In this document: in pieces, positions 10,946 to 19,192 of the stretch
How the letters are laid out: each line of letters opens with the position of its first letter
How positions within the stretch are numbered: the stretch's first letter is position 1
Source of the DNA: Kribbella sindirgiensis
GTDB taxonomy: Bacteria; Actinomycetota; Actinomycetes; Propionibacteriales; Kribbellaceae
Reading direction: 5' to 3'
DNA: 64,000 nucleotides
Assembly: GCF_004331435.1 (NCBI RefSeq)
Contig: NZ_SJKA01000024.1
Span: forward strand, 43,118 to 107,117
The notes under the pieces: model-generated
The model's database searches: none
Told to the model about the DNA's origin: nothing
The model's input: only the letters and a program-made list of their open reading frames with translations
Translations under genes and position numbers: made by a program

Positions 10946-11491
10946 GTGGCATCAAGACCGTTGCCGCAGCGCGCTGTTCGCGCTGTCGGTGAAAGCTCGC
11001 TCGCTGAGCGCGTGGCCCGTGCTCAGGAGCTGGCTTATGCGCCGTTGATCGACTGGGTACGGCGCAGTCCGATGCATACCGACGTACTGGGTCACTCGAT
11101 CCATCCGTCGCTCACCGACGTGACCACCGGGTGCTGGCTCGGCACGACCCTTCTCGACCTCGCCGGCCGATCCGAATCGCGGCGCGGTGCGGCCCTGCTC
11201 GCCGGGCTCGGAGTACTGGCGTCTGTGCCGACAGCCATCGCGGGCGCCGCCGACTGGTCGGACCTGTCAGGTTCCGAACGCCGGATCGGCGCGGTCCACG
11301 CACTCGGCGCCGACACGGCGATCTTCCTCTTCGCCGGCTCGCTCGTCGCCCGCCTGCGCGGCAAGCACCGCAAAGGAGCAAAGCTCGCCCTCGCCGGAAA
11401 CCTGGTCATAGCAGCCGCAGGCTTCCTCGGCGGACACCTGGCCCTGAACCGCGGCACCGCCCGCCGAGACTCCTTTGCCGAGAGCAACTAG
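10946..11491 (+). CDS. DUF2231-like membrane protein
   Basis: 181 aa from GTG 10946. The motif LGHSIHPSLTDVTTGCW matches the G-x-x-HP-x-x-x start of DUF2231-type membrane domains. Four hydrophobic helices follow, with polar loops containing DW and R/K clusters, ending in a charged tail. Function in the family is unknown; some members pair with heme or redox proteins. It is divergent from the PCD/VOC gene (78 bases between starts) and convergent with the sulfatase gene (5 bases). Confidence 0.75.
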   Translation: MASRPLPQRAVRAVGESSLAERVARAQELAYAPLIDWVRRSPMHTDVLGHSIHPSLTDVTTGCWLGTTLLDLAGRSESRRGAALLAGLGVLASVPTAIAGAADWSDLSGSERRIGAVHALGADTAIFLFAGSLVARLRGKHRKGAKLALAGNLVIAAAGFLGGHLALNRGTARRDSFAESN

Positions 11492-11496
11492 GAAGC

Positions 11497-13095
11497 TCAG
11501 CGCCAACTGGAAAGCTGTACGTCGCTCACATGGCCGAACCCTGCACCGGTAGCCCGGAGCACCTGTTCGCGGGGCAGGACGTCGCAGCGATCGGCCCACT
11601 CCTGCCACTGTGCCGACATCACCCGCACCCGATCCGGATGCTTGGCGCTCAGGTCCGTCAGCTCAGTGCGATCCGAGGCGAGGTCGTACAGCTCCCAGTC
11701 CCCCGGGTACTTGCGGACCAGCTTCCACGGTCCGATCCGGATGGCGGCGTTCCCCTCGTGCTCGAAGTACAGCGGATGCTCCGGCGTCGGCGTACCGCGC
11801 CATGAATCGAGCATGCTCCGCCCCTCCAGCGGCAGCACGTCGCGGGGATAGTCGGCCCCGGTGATCTCCAGGACGGTCGCCAGTACGTCGGGAAGCTGGT
11901 GCGGATCGTGATCGGTACCGCGGTGCAGCCCGCCACCGGGCCAGTGCACGATCATCGGAGTCGCGATACCGCCCTCATGCACCCAGTGCTTGTACTCCCG
12001 GAACGGTGTGTTGGACAGGTTCGCCCACGGCTTGCCGTACGACGCGAACGTCTCAGGGCCACCAGGTGTGACAGTGGTGTCGTTGCCGCGCCGTACCCGA
12101 CGCCCGTCCCGCGTCCGGGTCGGTGTGTGGATGGGGCGATGCGACAGCTCATCCACCCAGCCGGTCGGGATCTCCTCTGCACAGCCGCCGTTGTCGGACA
12201 GGAACATGATCAGGGTGTCGTCCAGCTGACCGGTCCGGGTCAGTGCCTCCACCAGGGTGCCGACTGCGGCGTCCATCAGCTCGACCTGTGCGGCGTACAC
12301 CTCCATCCGCTGCTCCTGCCAGTCGGTGTCAGCGGTCTCCGCCCACGGCACGACGTCGGCGTCTCGCTCGCTGAGCGGCCAGCTGCCGTCGATCAGCCCG
12401 GATTCGATCTGTCGCTGGTAGCGCCGTTGCCGCAGCACGTCCCAGCCCTCGCGGTACCGCCCGCGGGTGCGCGCGATCGCCTCCGGCGGTGCGTGCAGCG
12501 GCCAGTGCGGCGCGTTGAACGGGAGGTAGAGGAAGAAGGGTGCGCTGCTGGCCTCGGAGTGATCGGTGACGAACTCAGCAGCGCGGCGTCCGAGCTCGTC
12601 GGTCAGATAGAGGTCCTCGGGCAACTCTCCGGCCGGCTCGGTGTCGCACGTCAGCGTCGCCGGATCGTAGTAGCTGGCCGCGCCGTTGATGATCCCCCAG
12701 AACGAGTCGAAACCACGCTGCGTCGGCCAATGACCGTCCGGCGTGTGCAGGCTTCCGGTGAGGTGCCACTTGCCACGGATGGCCGTCGTGTACCCGGCCG
12801 CGCCCAGCACCTCCGCCATCGTGGCGCACCGGTTGTTGATCGTGCCCGGATAGCCCAGCGGACCGTCGTTCTCGACCAGTACGCCGATGCCGGTCTGATG
12901 CGGATGGAGCCCGGTCAGCAACGACGCGCGCGCCGGAGAGCAGCGCGCGGTGTTGTAGAACTGCGACATCCGGACGCCACCGGCCGCCAGCGCGTCCAGG
13001 TTCGGGGTGTCGATCTCACCGCCGTAGCAGCCGAGGTCCGAGTAGCCCATGTCGTCGACCATGATGAGCACGATGTTGGGGCGGGTCTGCGGCAC
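11497..13095 (-). CDS. Type I sulfatase (arylsulfatase family)
   Basis: 532 aa from GTG 13095. A GGAGG four bases upstream and the protein start MPQTRPNIVLIMVDDMG, which begins directly with the metal-binding strand, support this start. The formylglycine motif CSPARASLLTG is intact (Cys-x-Pro-x-Arg), and IRGKWHLTG supplies the conserved Lys and His. Sulfatases of this type hydrolyse sulfate esters after Cys is converted to formylglycine. No maturase is visible in this window. No signal peptide is evident, so it is probably cytoplasmic. It lies 17 bases after the Gfo/Idh gene and is likely co-transcribed, suggesting use of a sulfated sugar or aromatic ester. Confidence 0.93.
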   Translation of the reverse strand: MPQTRPNIVLIMVDDMGYSDLGCYGGEIDTPNLDALAAGGVRMSQFYNTARCSPARASLLTGLHPHQTGIGVLVENDGPLGYPGTINNRCATMAEVLGAAGYTTAIRGKWHLTGSLHTPDGHWPTQRGFDSFWGIINGAASYYDPATLTCDTEPAGELPEDLYLTDELGRRAAEFVTDHSEASSAPFFLYLPFNAPHWPLHAPPEAIARTRGRYREGWDVLRQRRYQRQIESGLIDGSWPLSERDADVVPWAETADTDWQEQRMEVYAAQVELMDAAVGTLVEALTRTGQLDDTLIMFLSDNGGCAEEIPTGWVDELSHRPIHTPTRTRDGRRVRRGNDTTVTPGGPETFASYGKPWANLSNTPFREYKHWVHEGGIATPMIVHWPGGGLHRGTDHDPHQLPDVLATVLEITGADYPRDVLPLEGRSMLDSWRGTPTPEHPLYFEHEGNAAIRIGPWKLVRKYPGDWELYDLASDRTELTDLSAKHPDRVRVMSAQWQEWADRCDVLPREQVLRATGAGFGHVSDVQLSSWR

Positions 13096-13112
13096 GTGTC
13101 CTCCGTGTCTGG

Positions 13113-14408
13113 TCAACTGGCGACGGTCGGCTGAAGCTCGGTGAGCTCGACCCAACGGCGGTGCTGCCGCGCTCGTTCGGCGGCGAAGACCAGCAGGTGG
13201 CCGTTGATCGAGTCGGCGAGCTGTGTGCTCGACACACTCGCCGGCTCGCCACGGACGACCCGGACGAAGTCGGCCACGAGCCTGTGATCACCGCCGCCGT
13301 GCATGTCGTCGGTCACGGACGTGGTGATGATCTCCTCGTCGTACGACGCGGCTCGGTCGGTGCGGATCCGACGTACCCGAAGTGTTCCGTCCTCCAGCGC
13401 CCCGGAGATCTCGCCGGTCGTGCCGACGACGTGGAGCGTGCGGCTGGACGCCGGCGTGTTGGTCGCCAGCGCGAACGACCCGATGACACCGTCGGCGAAC
13501 TCGACGCTCACGGTCTGCCGATCGAGTACGTCGTTGTCGGCGTGCCACACGCACCGGCCGTAGCGGTTGTCCGTACGCAACGACTCGAGCTTCTGGTCCA
13601 GGTCGAGCTCAGGGCTCAGGTGCTCGGCCTGCTCCCAGATGTACTCCGGCCACTTGTTCAGCTCGACGTACAACCGCTGCGCCGAGTACGAGCACGTCGC
13701 CTCGATCGAACAGTCCGACAGGCACCGCGTCCCCGCCCCCTGCGGCGCCCGCTCAGGAACGAACATGCCACGCGATCCCGAGCTGGCGACCCGGGCCGGA
13801 GCCGCGGCGTTGCACAGCCAGGTCATCAGATCCAGGTCGTGGCAGCACTTCGCCAGCAGCATCGACGAGCCGGACTGCTCGGAGTTCCCCCAGCGACCAC
13901 GCACGAACGCCATCGACATGTGGTCGTAGCTGACGTGCTCGGCCATCTCGATACTCAGCGGCTCACCGATCTCGCCGGCGACGATCCGGCGCTTCGCTTC
14001 GCTGTAGAACGGCGCGTAGCGCAGCACGTGACAGATCATCAAGGTCCGCCCGGACGTACGCTGCGCCTCGGCCAAGGCCATGAGCTCCGGCGCGCTCTGC
14101 GCGATCGGCTTCTCCAGAAGTACGTCGTACCCGCCGGCCAGCAGGTGGATCGCGGTGGGCACATGATCCTGGTCCATCGTGGCGTCGATCGCGACGTCGG
14201 CGACCGCGCCCGCGTCCGGGAGGTCGGTCAGCGACGAGTACCGGGCCGCCGGCGGGATCCCGAACTCCGTACCCCACCGCTCGCGCCGCGTCGGATCAGG
14301 CTCGACGATCGCGGTGATCGCCAACTCGTCGGGCGCGACCTGCGCGTAGCGCGAGTAGAGCACGCCACGGTGCCCGGCGCCGACGAGCACGGCCCTTACT
14401 TTCTGCAT
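13113..14408 (-). CDS. Gfo/Idh/MocA-family NAD(P)-dependent oxidoreductase
   Basis: 431 aa. The Rossmann start VRAVLVGAGHRG is followed by the family's EKPIAQS motif, with the catalytic-region Lys of EKP at about residue 98. Downstream KCCHDLDLMTWL resembles the GGG..DxxxHxxD element. These enzymes oxidise or epimerise sugar hydroxyls. It sits directly upstream of the sulfatase and downstream of the broken beta-propeller gene, all on the minus strand, which suggests a small carbohydrate-use operon. The substrate cannot be inferred. Confidence 0.9.
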   Translation of the reverse strand: MQKVRAVLVGAGHRGVLYSRYAQVAPDELAITAIVEPDPTRRERWGTEFGIPPAARYSSLTDLPDAGAVADVAIDATMDQDHVPTAIHLLAGGYDVLLEKPIAQSAPELMALAEAQRTSGRTLMICHVLRYAPFYSEAKRRIVAGEIGEPLSIEMAEHVSYDHMSMAFVRGRWGNSEQSGSSMLLAKCCHDLDLMTWLCNAAAPARVASSGSRGMFVPERAPQGAGTRCLSDCSIEATCSYSAQRLYVELNKWPEYIWEQAEHLSPELDLDQKLESLRTDNRYGRCVWHADNDVLDRQTVSVEFADGVIGSFALATNTPASSRTLHVVGTTGEISGALEDGTLRVRRIRTDRAASYDEEIITTSVTDDMHGGGDHRLVADFVRVVRGEPASVSSTQLADSINGHLLVFAAERARQHRRWVELTELQPTVAS

Positions 14409-14426
14409 CTGTCGCGGTCCTTCTGC

Positions 14427-15355
14427 TCAGGCGGGAGTGATTCGGTGAACCTCGACGTACCCCGCTCGACCTACCGCCAACCACTTCTCGGAGACGTCAG
14501 CGAGCGCAACACCTTGCAGATTCGGCGAGCACGGCGCGCCGGTGCGGTCCACCGCCAGGGTCCCGATCAGGTTGTCGTTCTTGTTGCTTTCCTGCGTACC
14601 GCCGTACAGACCCCTGATGTACGGCCCGGCACCGGCCGCCGCCCTGAACTCCAGCCCCTTGGGCCGGTGCTTTCCCTTGACCGGCTCGCTGTTCGGCAGG
14701 GCCTGGGTCACGAACCCGTTCGGACCCTTGGCCCACCAGGCGACCCCGTTGTCCCAGACGAGCAACGGCGGATCGCTCGCCACCACCATCGGCACGGTGC
14801 CGGTATCGAACTCGAGCGGCTTGCCATCGGACAGACGGATCACGTCGACGTCCGTACGGTCCGCGTGTTGCAGCACGGTGTGGTCTGCGGCCGTTCCCCG
14901 GTGTTCCCACGGTCCACGCGACTGGTGCGTACCGGTCCAGCGAGCCTTCCGGTCCGCGCATCACGGACCTCCAACTGCCAGAACGCCGACATCCGCTTCG
15001 CGACTACGACCGAGTTCCCATCACCTGAGACCCCGACGACATCAACGTCGCGCCACAGCTCGTTTCCGTTCTTGGCGTCGAGCGCGACCGTCATCGGTTT
15101 CTTACCGTCGATGATCCACTTCACCGCACCATCCGCCGCGTTGAAACAACTGACCCGACCGCTCTCCGTCCCCGTTCCGTCAACCACCACGACGGTGTCC
15201 CCCACCACCCGCACCCGCCCCGGCGCAACCAACTCACGTCCACCAGTTCCCGCGGCGTCAGTTGGGTAGCCAGGTTGGGCCGGCAGTCCTTGGGAGCAGG
15301 GAGCGGTGAGAGTTCCGGTGGCGTCATACCCGCGAACGACGTACGGGCGAGACAT
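14427..15355 (-). pseudogene. Beta-propeller (PQQ/WD-like) protein gene with an internal frameshift
   Basis: The frame from ATG 15355 (AGGAGAG six bases upstream) runs as propeller-like repeats (VVVVDGTGTESGRVSCFNA, ALDAKNGNELWRDVDVVG). It leaves its natural reading near 14890-14910. The propeller sequence resumes in another frame as TVLQHADRTDVDVIRL and continues to the stop at 14427. Adding one G to the GGGG run in this stretch would restore a single frame of about 310 residues. So it is either a recently broken gene or a base-calling error. The start codon lies almost on top of the divergent DinB gene start region. Confidence 0.8.
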
Positions 15356-15401
15356 GACCGCTCTCCTGGTGTCCGGGCCTTCCGGCGCGCAGCATGGAGG
15401 T

Positions 15402-15914
15402 ATGGACAGGACGTCGGTGCACGAGGAACTCGAGCGGGTTCGTGCCGACTTCCGCTACCTGGTCGAGTCGGCCGACGACGAGGTACTGCGGAGGCCGTCG
15501 AACGGCACGCGGTGGAATAACCGCCAACTGCTGTTTCACATGCTGCTGGGCTACCTGATCATCCGCGCGCTGCTCAGGCTGGTTCGTGTCTTCGGTCGGC
15601 TGCCCCGCGGAGCAAGTCGCACGTACGCGCGATTGCTGAATGCAGGAACCCGGCCGTTCGACGAGGTCAACTTCCTTGGTTCGTACGCCGCCGGCCGCAC
15701 GGTCAGTCCGGCTCGCATGGTCGTGATGTTCGACCACGTCGTCGACAAGCTTCACCGACGGCTCGACGCCGAAACCGACGCGGACCTGGCGCGAGGGATG
15801 CATTACCCGACCAGGTGGGATCCGTTTTTCAACGACTACATGACCCTGGCTGACGTCTATCACTTCCCGACCCAGCACTACGACTTCCACCGCGAGCAAC
15901 TCGCACTGGACTGA
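15402..15914 (+). CDS. DinB-like four-helix protein (DinB_2 superfamily)
   Basis: About 170 aa. The start RTSVHEELERVRADFRYLVE and the motif GTRWNNRQLLFHMLLGY resemble the first helices of DinB/YfiT metalloproteins. Histidines near LLFHMLLGY, at MFDHVVDKLHRRL and at HFPTQHYDFH are positioned as possible metal ligands. Members often act as thiol-dependent S-transferases or damage-induced proteins; no substrate is evident. The start is uncertain: ATG 15402 has a GGAGG only one base away, while ATG 15354 and GTG 15417 are in frame. The gene ends two bases before the convergent arsR. Confidence 0.75.
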   Translation: MDRTSVHEELERVRADFRYLVESADDEVLRRPSNGTRWNNRQLLFHMLLGYLIIRALLRLVRVFGRLPRGASRTYARLLNAGTRPFDEVNFLGSYAAGRTVSPARMVVMFDHVVDKLHRRLDAETDADLARGMHYPTRWDPFFNDYMTLADVYHFPTQHYDFHREQLALD

Positions 15915-15916
15915 GG

Positions 15917-16255
15917 TCAGCAACAGGTCTTCAGGTAATCCTGAAGGTCGGACAGTGCTGTGGCCGCGCCGTCGCGGTCGGCTCGGTAGAGGACGGTTTT
16001 ACCTTCGCGGCGGGACGTGACGATGCCGCCGCGGCGGAGGATGTCCAGTTGCTGGGAGGCGGTGGACTGGCCGATGCCGGCTTGGGCGGCGACCTCGTTG
16101 ACGGACAGCTCGGCGCCTCGAGCGAACAGGAGCATGATGCGCTGCCGCGTCGGGCTCGACAGGGCCTTCAGAAACTCGTGGGTCGCGGCGCTCAACTCGA
16201 CGGCGTCGGCGGGCGCGCACGACGGCGCGCTCGGTGTCTCCGCGTGCTGCGCCAT
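15917..16255 (-). CDS. ArsR/SmtB-family metalloregulator
   Basis: 112 aa. The winged helix (about 27-105) includes LSSPTRQRIMLLF and the recognition helix GQSTASQQLDILRRGGI with the wing SRREGKTVLYRA. The protein ends in Cys-Cys (111-112), with another Cys at position 13. A C-terminal Cys pair is a plausible arsenite site but differs from the classical CVCDLC site in helix 3, so the inducer is inferred only from context. It is divergent from a flavin monooxygenase gene of the arsenic-associated type across a 61-base operator region and probably represses both genes. Confidence 0.93.
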   Translation of the reverse strand: MAQHAETPSAPSCAPADAVELSAATHEFLKALSSPTRQRIMLLFARGAELSVNEVAAQAGIGQSTASQQLDILRRGGIVTSRREGKTVLYRADRDGAATALSDLQDYLKTCC

Positions 16256-16270
16256 ACCGCCAGCCTAGCT

Positions 16271-16308
16271 CATATCGTTATTTCGTCATATCGGGATATT
16301 ACGATATG
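16271..16308. promoter_or_regulatory. ArsR-type operator in the divergent arsR/monooxygenase promoter
   Basis: CATATCGT (16271-16278) and ACGATATG (16301-16308) form a perfect inverted repeat. A second, inner CATATCG (16287-16293) is followed by GATAT (16295-16299). The segment is strikingly AT-rich compared with its surroundings and lies between the two divergent starts (16255 and 16317), about nine bases before the monooxygenase ATG. ArsR proteins bind such ATA-N-TAT dyads, so occupancy would block both promoters. The match is seen in the sequence; binding is inferred. Confidence 0.8.
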
Positions 16309-16316
16309 TTGCAGAT

Positions 16317-17354
16317 ATGACAGCTGACTCAGTCGTGATCATCGGTGGTGGCCAGTCAGGACTGGCCGGGGCGTTCGCGGCGCGGGAAGCGGGGCTGCGG
16401 CCGGTGGTGCTGGAGGCCGGCGACCGGGCCGTCGGGTCCTGGCCGGAGTACTACGACAGCCTGACGCTCTTCTCCCCCGCCCGCTACAGCGGCTTCCCCG
16501 GGGCACCGTTCCCCGGCGATCCGGATCGCTACCCGACCAGGGACGAGGTCGTCACCTATCTCGAAAAGCTTGCCCTCGGCATCGACGCCGAGATCCACAC
16601 CAACAGCCGAGCGACCACGGTAGAAGCCTCCGACCGCGGCTTCGCAGTACACACGAACACCGGCGAGGAGCTCCGCGCCGCCGGGGTCATCTGCGCCAGC
16701 GGATCGTTCACCAACCCCCACATTCCCGACATCCCCGGCGAGTTCACCGGACCACTCCTGCATGTCGCGAACTATCGCAGCCCCACGCCGTACGCCGGTC
16801 AACGCGTCGTCGTGGTCGGCGCCGGAAACTCCGCGATCCAGGTCGCCTACGAACTCGCCCATGTCGCCACGGTGACGCTTGCCGTACGACGTCCCATCCA
16901 GTTCGTCCCGCAAGTCCGGGGTGGCCGCGACATGCACTACTGGCTGCACGCGCTACGCCTGGACCTCCTGCCACCTTCGGTCCTGAAGAGGCTGATCAGA
17001 GGCACGCCGGTGTTCGACACGGGCATCTACAGCCACGCCCTGAAGTCCGGCCTACTGGACCAGCGACCCATGGTCACCCGCCTCAACGCCGATCAAGTCG
17101 AATGGTCGGACGGCACCCGCGAACACGTCGACGCCATCATCTTCGCAACCGGCTACCGCCCGAACCTCCCGTACCTCAAGGACCTGGGCGCACTGGACAG
17201 CACCGGAATGCCGCTCCACAGGCGCGGCATCTCGCTCACCCACCCGGGCTTGGTTTACCTCGGCGTCGAGTTCCAGCGATCCTTCTCATCGAACACACTG
17301 CGGGGCGTGTCACGCGACGCGGAGTACGTCGTGCGCGCTATCGCAGGAAGGTAG
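16317..17354 (+). CDS. FAD/NAD(P)-dependent flavin monooxygenase (ArsO-like)
   Basis: 345 aa. The FAD-binding motif VVIIGGGQSG occupies residues 6-15, a second Rossmann motif VVVVGAGNSAIQVA lies near 163-176, and IIFATGYRPNLPYL is the C-terminal FAD signature. This is the two-dinucleotide-fold architecture of small flavin monooxygenases such as ArsO, encoded in arsenic operons beside arsR, as here. The substrate is not proven. It is the only resistance-like gene in this divergon: no arsenite pump or arsenate reductase follows, and the next sequence is a gene remnant, so the operon may have been cut short. Confidence 0.88.
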   Translation: MTADSVVIIGGGQSGLAGAFAAREAGLRPVVLEAGDRAVGSWPEYYDSLTLFSPARYSGFPGAPFPGDPDRYPTRDEVVTYLEKLALGIDAEIHTNSRATTVEASDRGFAVHTNTGEELRAAGVICASGSFTNPHIPDIPGEFTGPLLHVANYRSPTPYAGQRVVVVGAGNSAIQVAYELAHVATVTLAVRRPIQFVPQVRGGRDMHYWLHALRLDLLPPSVLKRLIRGTPVFDTGIYSHALKSGLLDQRPMVTRLNADQVEWSDGTREHVDAIIFATGYRPNLPYLKDLGALDSTGMPLHRRGISLTHPGLVYLGVEFQRSFSSNTLRGVSRDAEYVVRAIAGR

Positions 17355-17441
17355 GACAACTATCGCATCGCCGACCACGCGGTCTCGATGGCCCGCCGCG
17401 TCATCTTCCTCGTCACCGGCGAGCTACCGGCACCTCCGTAG
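17355..17441 (+). pseudogene. 3' remnant of a phoU-like gene
   Basis: Immediately after the monooxygenase stop, an open frame of 28 codons reads DNYRIADHAVSMARRVIF then LVTGELPAPP and ends in TAG. The ADHA...AxxVxxLVTGE pattern resembles the last helix of PhoU phosphate regulators. There is no start and no upstream part. It marks a deletion breakpoint at the edge of the accessory region; phoU-like genes often sit in arsenic/phosphate loci. Identification rests on a short stretch. Confidence 0.45.
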
Positions 17442-17489
17442 GGCGTCGGTAGCAAATCTGTCGCCGGCCCGCGATCGTTGGTGATCTGA

Positions 17490-17987
17490 ATGGCTCTTCC
17501 CGAACTGGACGTCGCACGCACACAGCGGTGCTGCGCCGCACGCGTCCCGGCCCATCAACGCTTCCACCCCTATGACCGGCTCGCCCCGTCAAAGTGGGCG
17601 AACGTCACCGAACTTGCAGCCCGACACGGCGCGATCCTGCTCCGAGAATCTGCGGTTCGGAATACGTCTCGATGGCATCGGCTCACCCCAGGAACAGTCG
17701 ACGACGTCCAACTCAGGCCACGCGCCATGCTGAGCGTCTGGCCCGACCTCTCTACCGACGTGGAAGCGGTCCAGACGAGGGTCGGCAGCCTCTGTGAGTA
17801 CGTCTGGGAGAACCAGGCCGGCGATATTCAGAGCCTAACGCTCGTCGACGCCACGGCCGAAGACTTTCCGGACGGGGCCGTTGCAGCAGCCACAATCTCC
17901 CTCATCGAAGAGGAGTACAACCCCCTGCTCGAGGGAGTTCTACCCGATTCCGATGGCGTACTGCGAGCCCGCTGGTCAGCCACCTGA
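17490..17987 (+). CDS. Chimeric ORF: internally deleted DUF3024 start joined to unrecognised sequence
   Basis: 165 aa. Residues 1-24 (MALPELDVARTQRCCAARVP...) match the start of DUF3024 proteins. RFHPYDRLAPSKW (24-36) resembles the C-terminal RFHRYD...PS element of the same family, so about 50 middle residues seem to be missing. From residue 37 the sequence (TELAARHGAILLRESAV...) is acidic, soluble and unrecognised. This looks like a fusion made by deletion rather than a selected protein. It is the first ORF of the disturbed region. Confidence 0.4.
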   Translation: MALPELDVARTQRCCAARVPAHQRFHPYDRLAPSKWANVTELAARHGAILLRESAVRNTSRWHRLTPGTVDDVQLRPRAMLSVWPDLSTDVEAVQTRVGSLCEYVWENQAGDIQSLTLVDATAEDFPDGAVAAATISLIEEEYNPLLEGVLPDSDGVLRARWSAT

Positions 17988-18221
17988 CGAAGCGGGATCG
18001 CGAGCAGCTGCCACCCGAGCGCGACGAGGATCGGAGTCATGCGCTAACTCTCGGTGATCCCACCGACAACACAGGTCCTGCACACCTGGGAGCCGCATGG
18101 GACGAAGCCTGTCGACTGCGGGCTACCAGAGTGAACAGCGCCTGGACTGGTCGACTCGGTCCGGCTGGAGGGGCTCGCGGGGGTCTGGTGGTTCGGCTTT
18201 CCTGCGAAAGCGGTGGGCCCA

Positions 18222-18243
18222 TGGGACTCGAACCCACAACCCG
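18222..18243 (-). repeat. tRNA T-arm fragment, copy 1 of a 22-bp direct repeat
   Basis: The 22 bases starting TGGGACTCGAACCCACAA are repeated exactly at 18778-18799. On the minus strand they read as the T-arm of a tRNA (GTGGGTTCGAGTCCCA) with a short acceptor-like continuation, but no anticodon or D-arm is present. Such 3' tRNA ends are typical attachment-site scars left by integrative elements. No integrase is seen nearby. Confidence 0.65.
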
Positions 18244-18612
18244 ATCGGTGGTGAGGTTCGGCGAGCGCTGAGCGAGTAGCTGCGAAAAGCGAGGCGAGAA
18301 GCCGGCATGACGCAACTGGAGGTGACGAAGCGGCTCGGCTGGTCCAACTCAAGGATCAGCCTCATCGAGCGCGCGCGGCTCAAGGTCACGCGAGAGGACG
18401 CGAAGGCACTGCTGGATCTGTACCGGCTGCGTGGTCCGGACAGGGCGATCCTCCTCAGCCTGGTCGATGAAGACTCGGCACCGAGCGAGGCTGATGCCTT
18501 CTCGTGGCTCACGTCCCACGTATTCAGGAAGACGACAGCAACGATCCTCGATGACGCCCGCCAAAGCGCGCGACAGATCGCCGACCAGCTGGACACGCAC
18601 GGCCCTCGATGA
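18241..18612 (+). pseudogene. XRE-family regulator gene with nonsense codon and lost 5' end
   Basis: The frame EVRRALSE-stop-LRKARREAGMTQLEV leads into a helix-turn-helix (TKRLGWSNSRISLIERA) and then LLDLYRLRGPDRAILLSLVDE, typical of HTH_31/XRE proteins in actinobacteria. The TAG at 18277-18279 replaces a codon inside the first helix; CAG to TAG would explain it. The fragment from ATG 18307 (101 aa) could still be translated but lacks half of the DNA-binding domain. The frame begins directly at the T-arm repeat 18222-18243, as if cut by an integration event. Confidence 0.6.
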
Positions 18613-18777
18613 CGCAGGACGTCTACATGGGGCGGAAGGCGAAGAACCCGGCCGCGGCAAGCGCGCTGGAGCGGGCTCCCAACGCTGATCCGGAGAGCAA
18701 AACCACGGGGTAAACCATGCACTGCGGTGACAACAGACCCCGGGTCAGGCTTCCGACCTGGGGCTTTGTAGTCACCG

Positions 18778-18799
18778 TGGGACTCGAACCCACAACCCG
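18778..18799 (-). repeat. tRNA T-arm fragment, copy 2 of the 22-bp direct repeat
   Basis: Identical over 22 bases to 18222-18243; flanks differ (GTCACCG before, CGGAAACTGGC after). Read on the minus strand it is again a T-arm without the rest of a tRNA. The two copies lie 556 bases apart and enclose the broken XRE gene. Confidence 0.65.
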
Positions 18800-18957
18800 C
18801 GGAAACTGGCAGGAATACGCTCATCATTTGTCATCAATTGGCACATCTACCCGCGACCTGCGGACTTACACGACCAGGCTGCGCATCACTACCCAAGCAC
18901 AGCCACGGTCTTCCGTTGATTTTGCTGAGTAAACGCGGACAGGTGCCCTCTGCGTCC

Positions 18958-18997
18958 TCGTAGGTCCGGTCGGCTCAACTCGCCGGTCTGGCCCGTG
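18958..18997. repeat. 40-bp direct repeat, left copy
   Basis: The 40 bases beginning TCGTAGGTCCGG and ending TCTGGCCCGTG recur exactly at 21658-21697, precisely 2,700 bases downstream in the same orientation. After one mismatch the similarity continues for about four bases (ACCTAT versus GCCTAC). Within the repeat, arms around TCAACTC form an imperfect dyad (8 of 12 positions), as in recombination sites or element ends. The pair brackets the TPR-HEPN gene. Confidence 0.85.
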
Positions 18998-19192
18998 ACC
19001 TATCTGACTATTATCACCGAGACGGGATCCGCGCGAGCGCGAGGATCTGACGTGCGCGTCTGGGTGGTGGGGCTGCTGGATCCCGCACTAATCGGCCTCG
19101 TCGGGTCGGATCTGGGGCCTATCTGCGGATGGTGAAGACCGCGTCGGGGTCGACGGCGATACAGGTCGTGTGTCGTCTCGGCGTCGTCGACG

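Larger units (their letters stand above)
18613..19192. other. Non-coding stretch holding two repeats
   Basis: No gene is supported here. It contains the second T-arm fragment (18778-18799) and the first 40-bp direct repeat (18958-18997). Short frames on both strands have no family features. Confidence 0.5.

Noticed and set aside
13161..15269. Plus-strand ORF of 702 codons
   Set aside because: Spans antisense to the Gfo/Idh gene and the propeller gene with shadow composition; high-GC third-position effect.
18222..18243. Complete tRNA on the minus strand
   Set aside because: Only the T-arm and part of an acceptor strand are present; no D-arm or anticodon arm can be folded.
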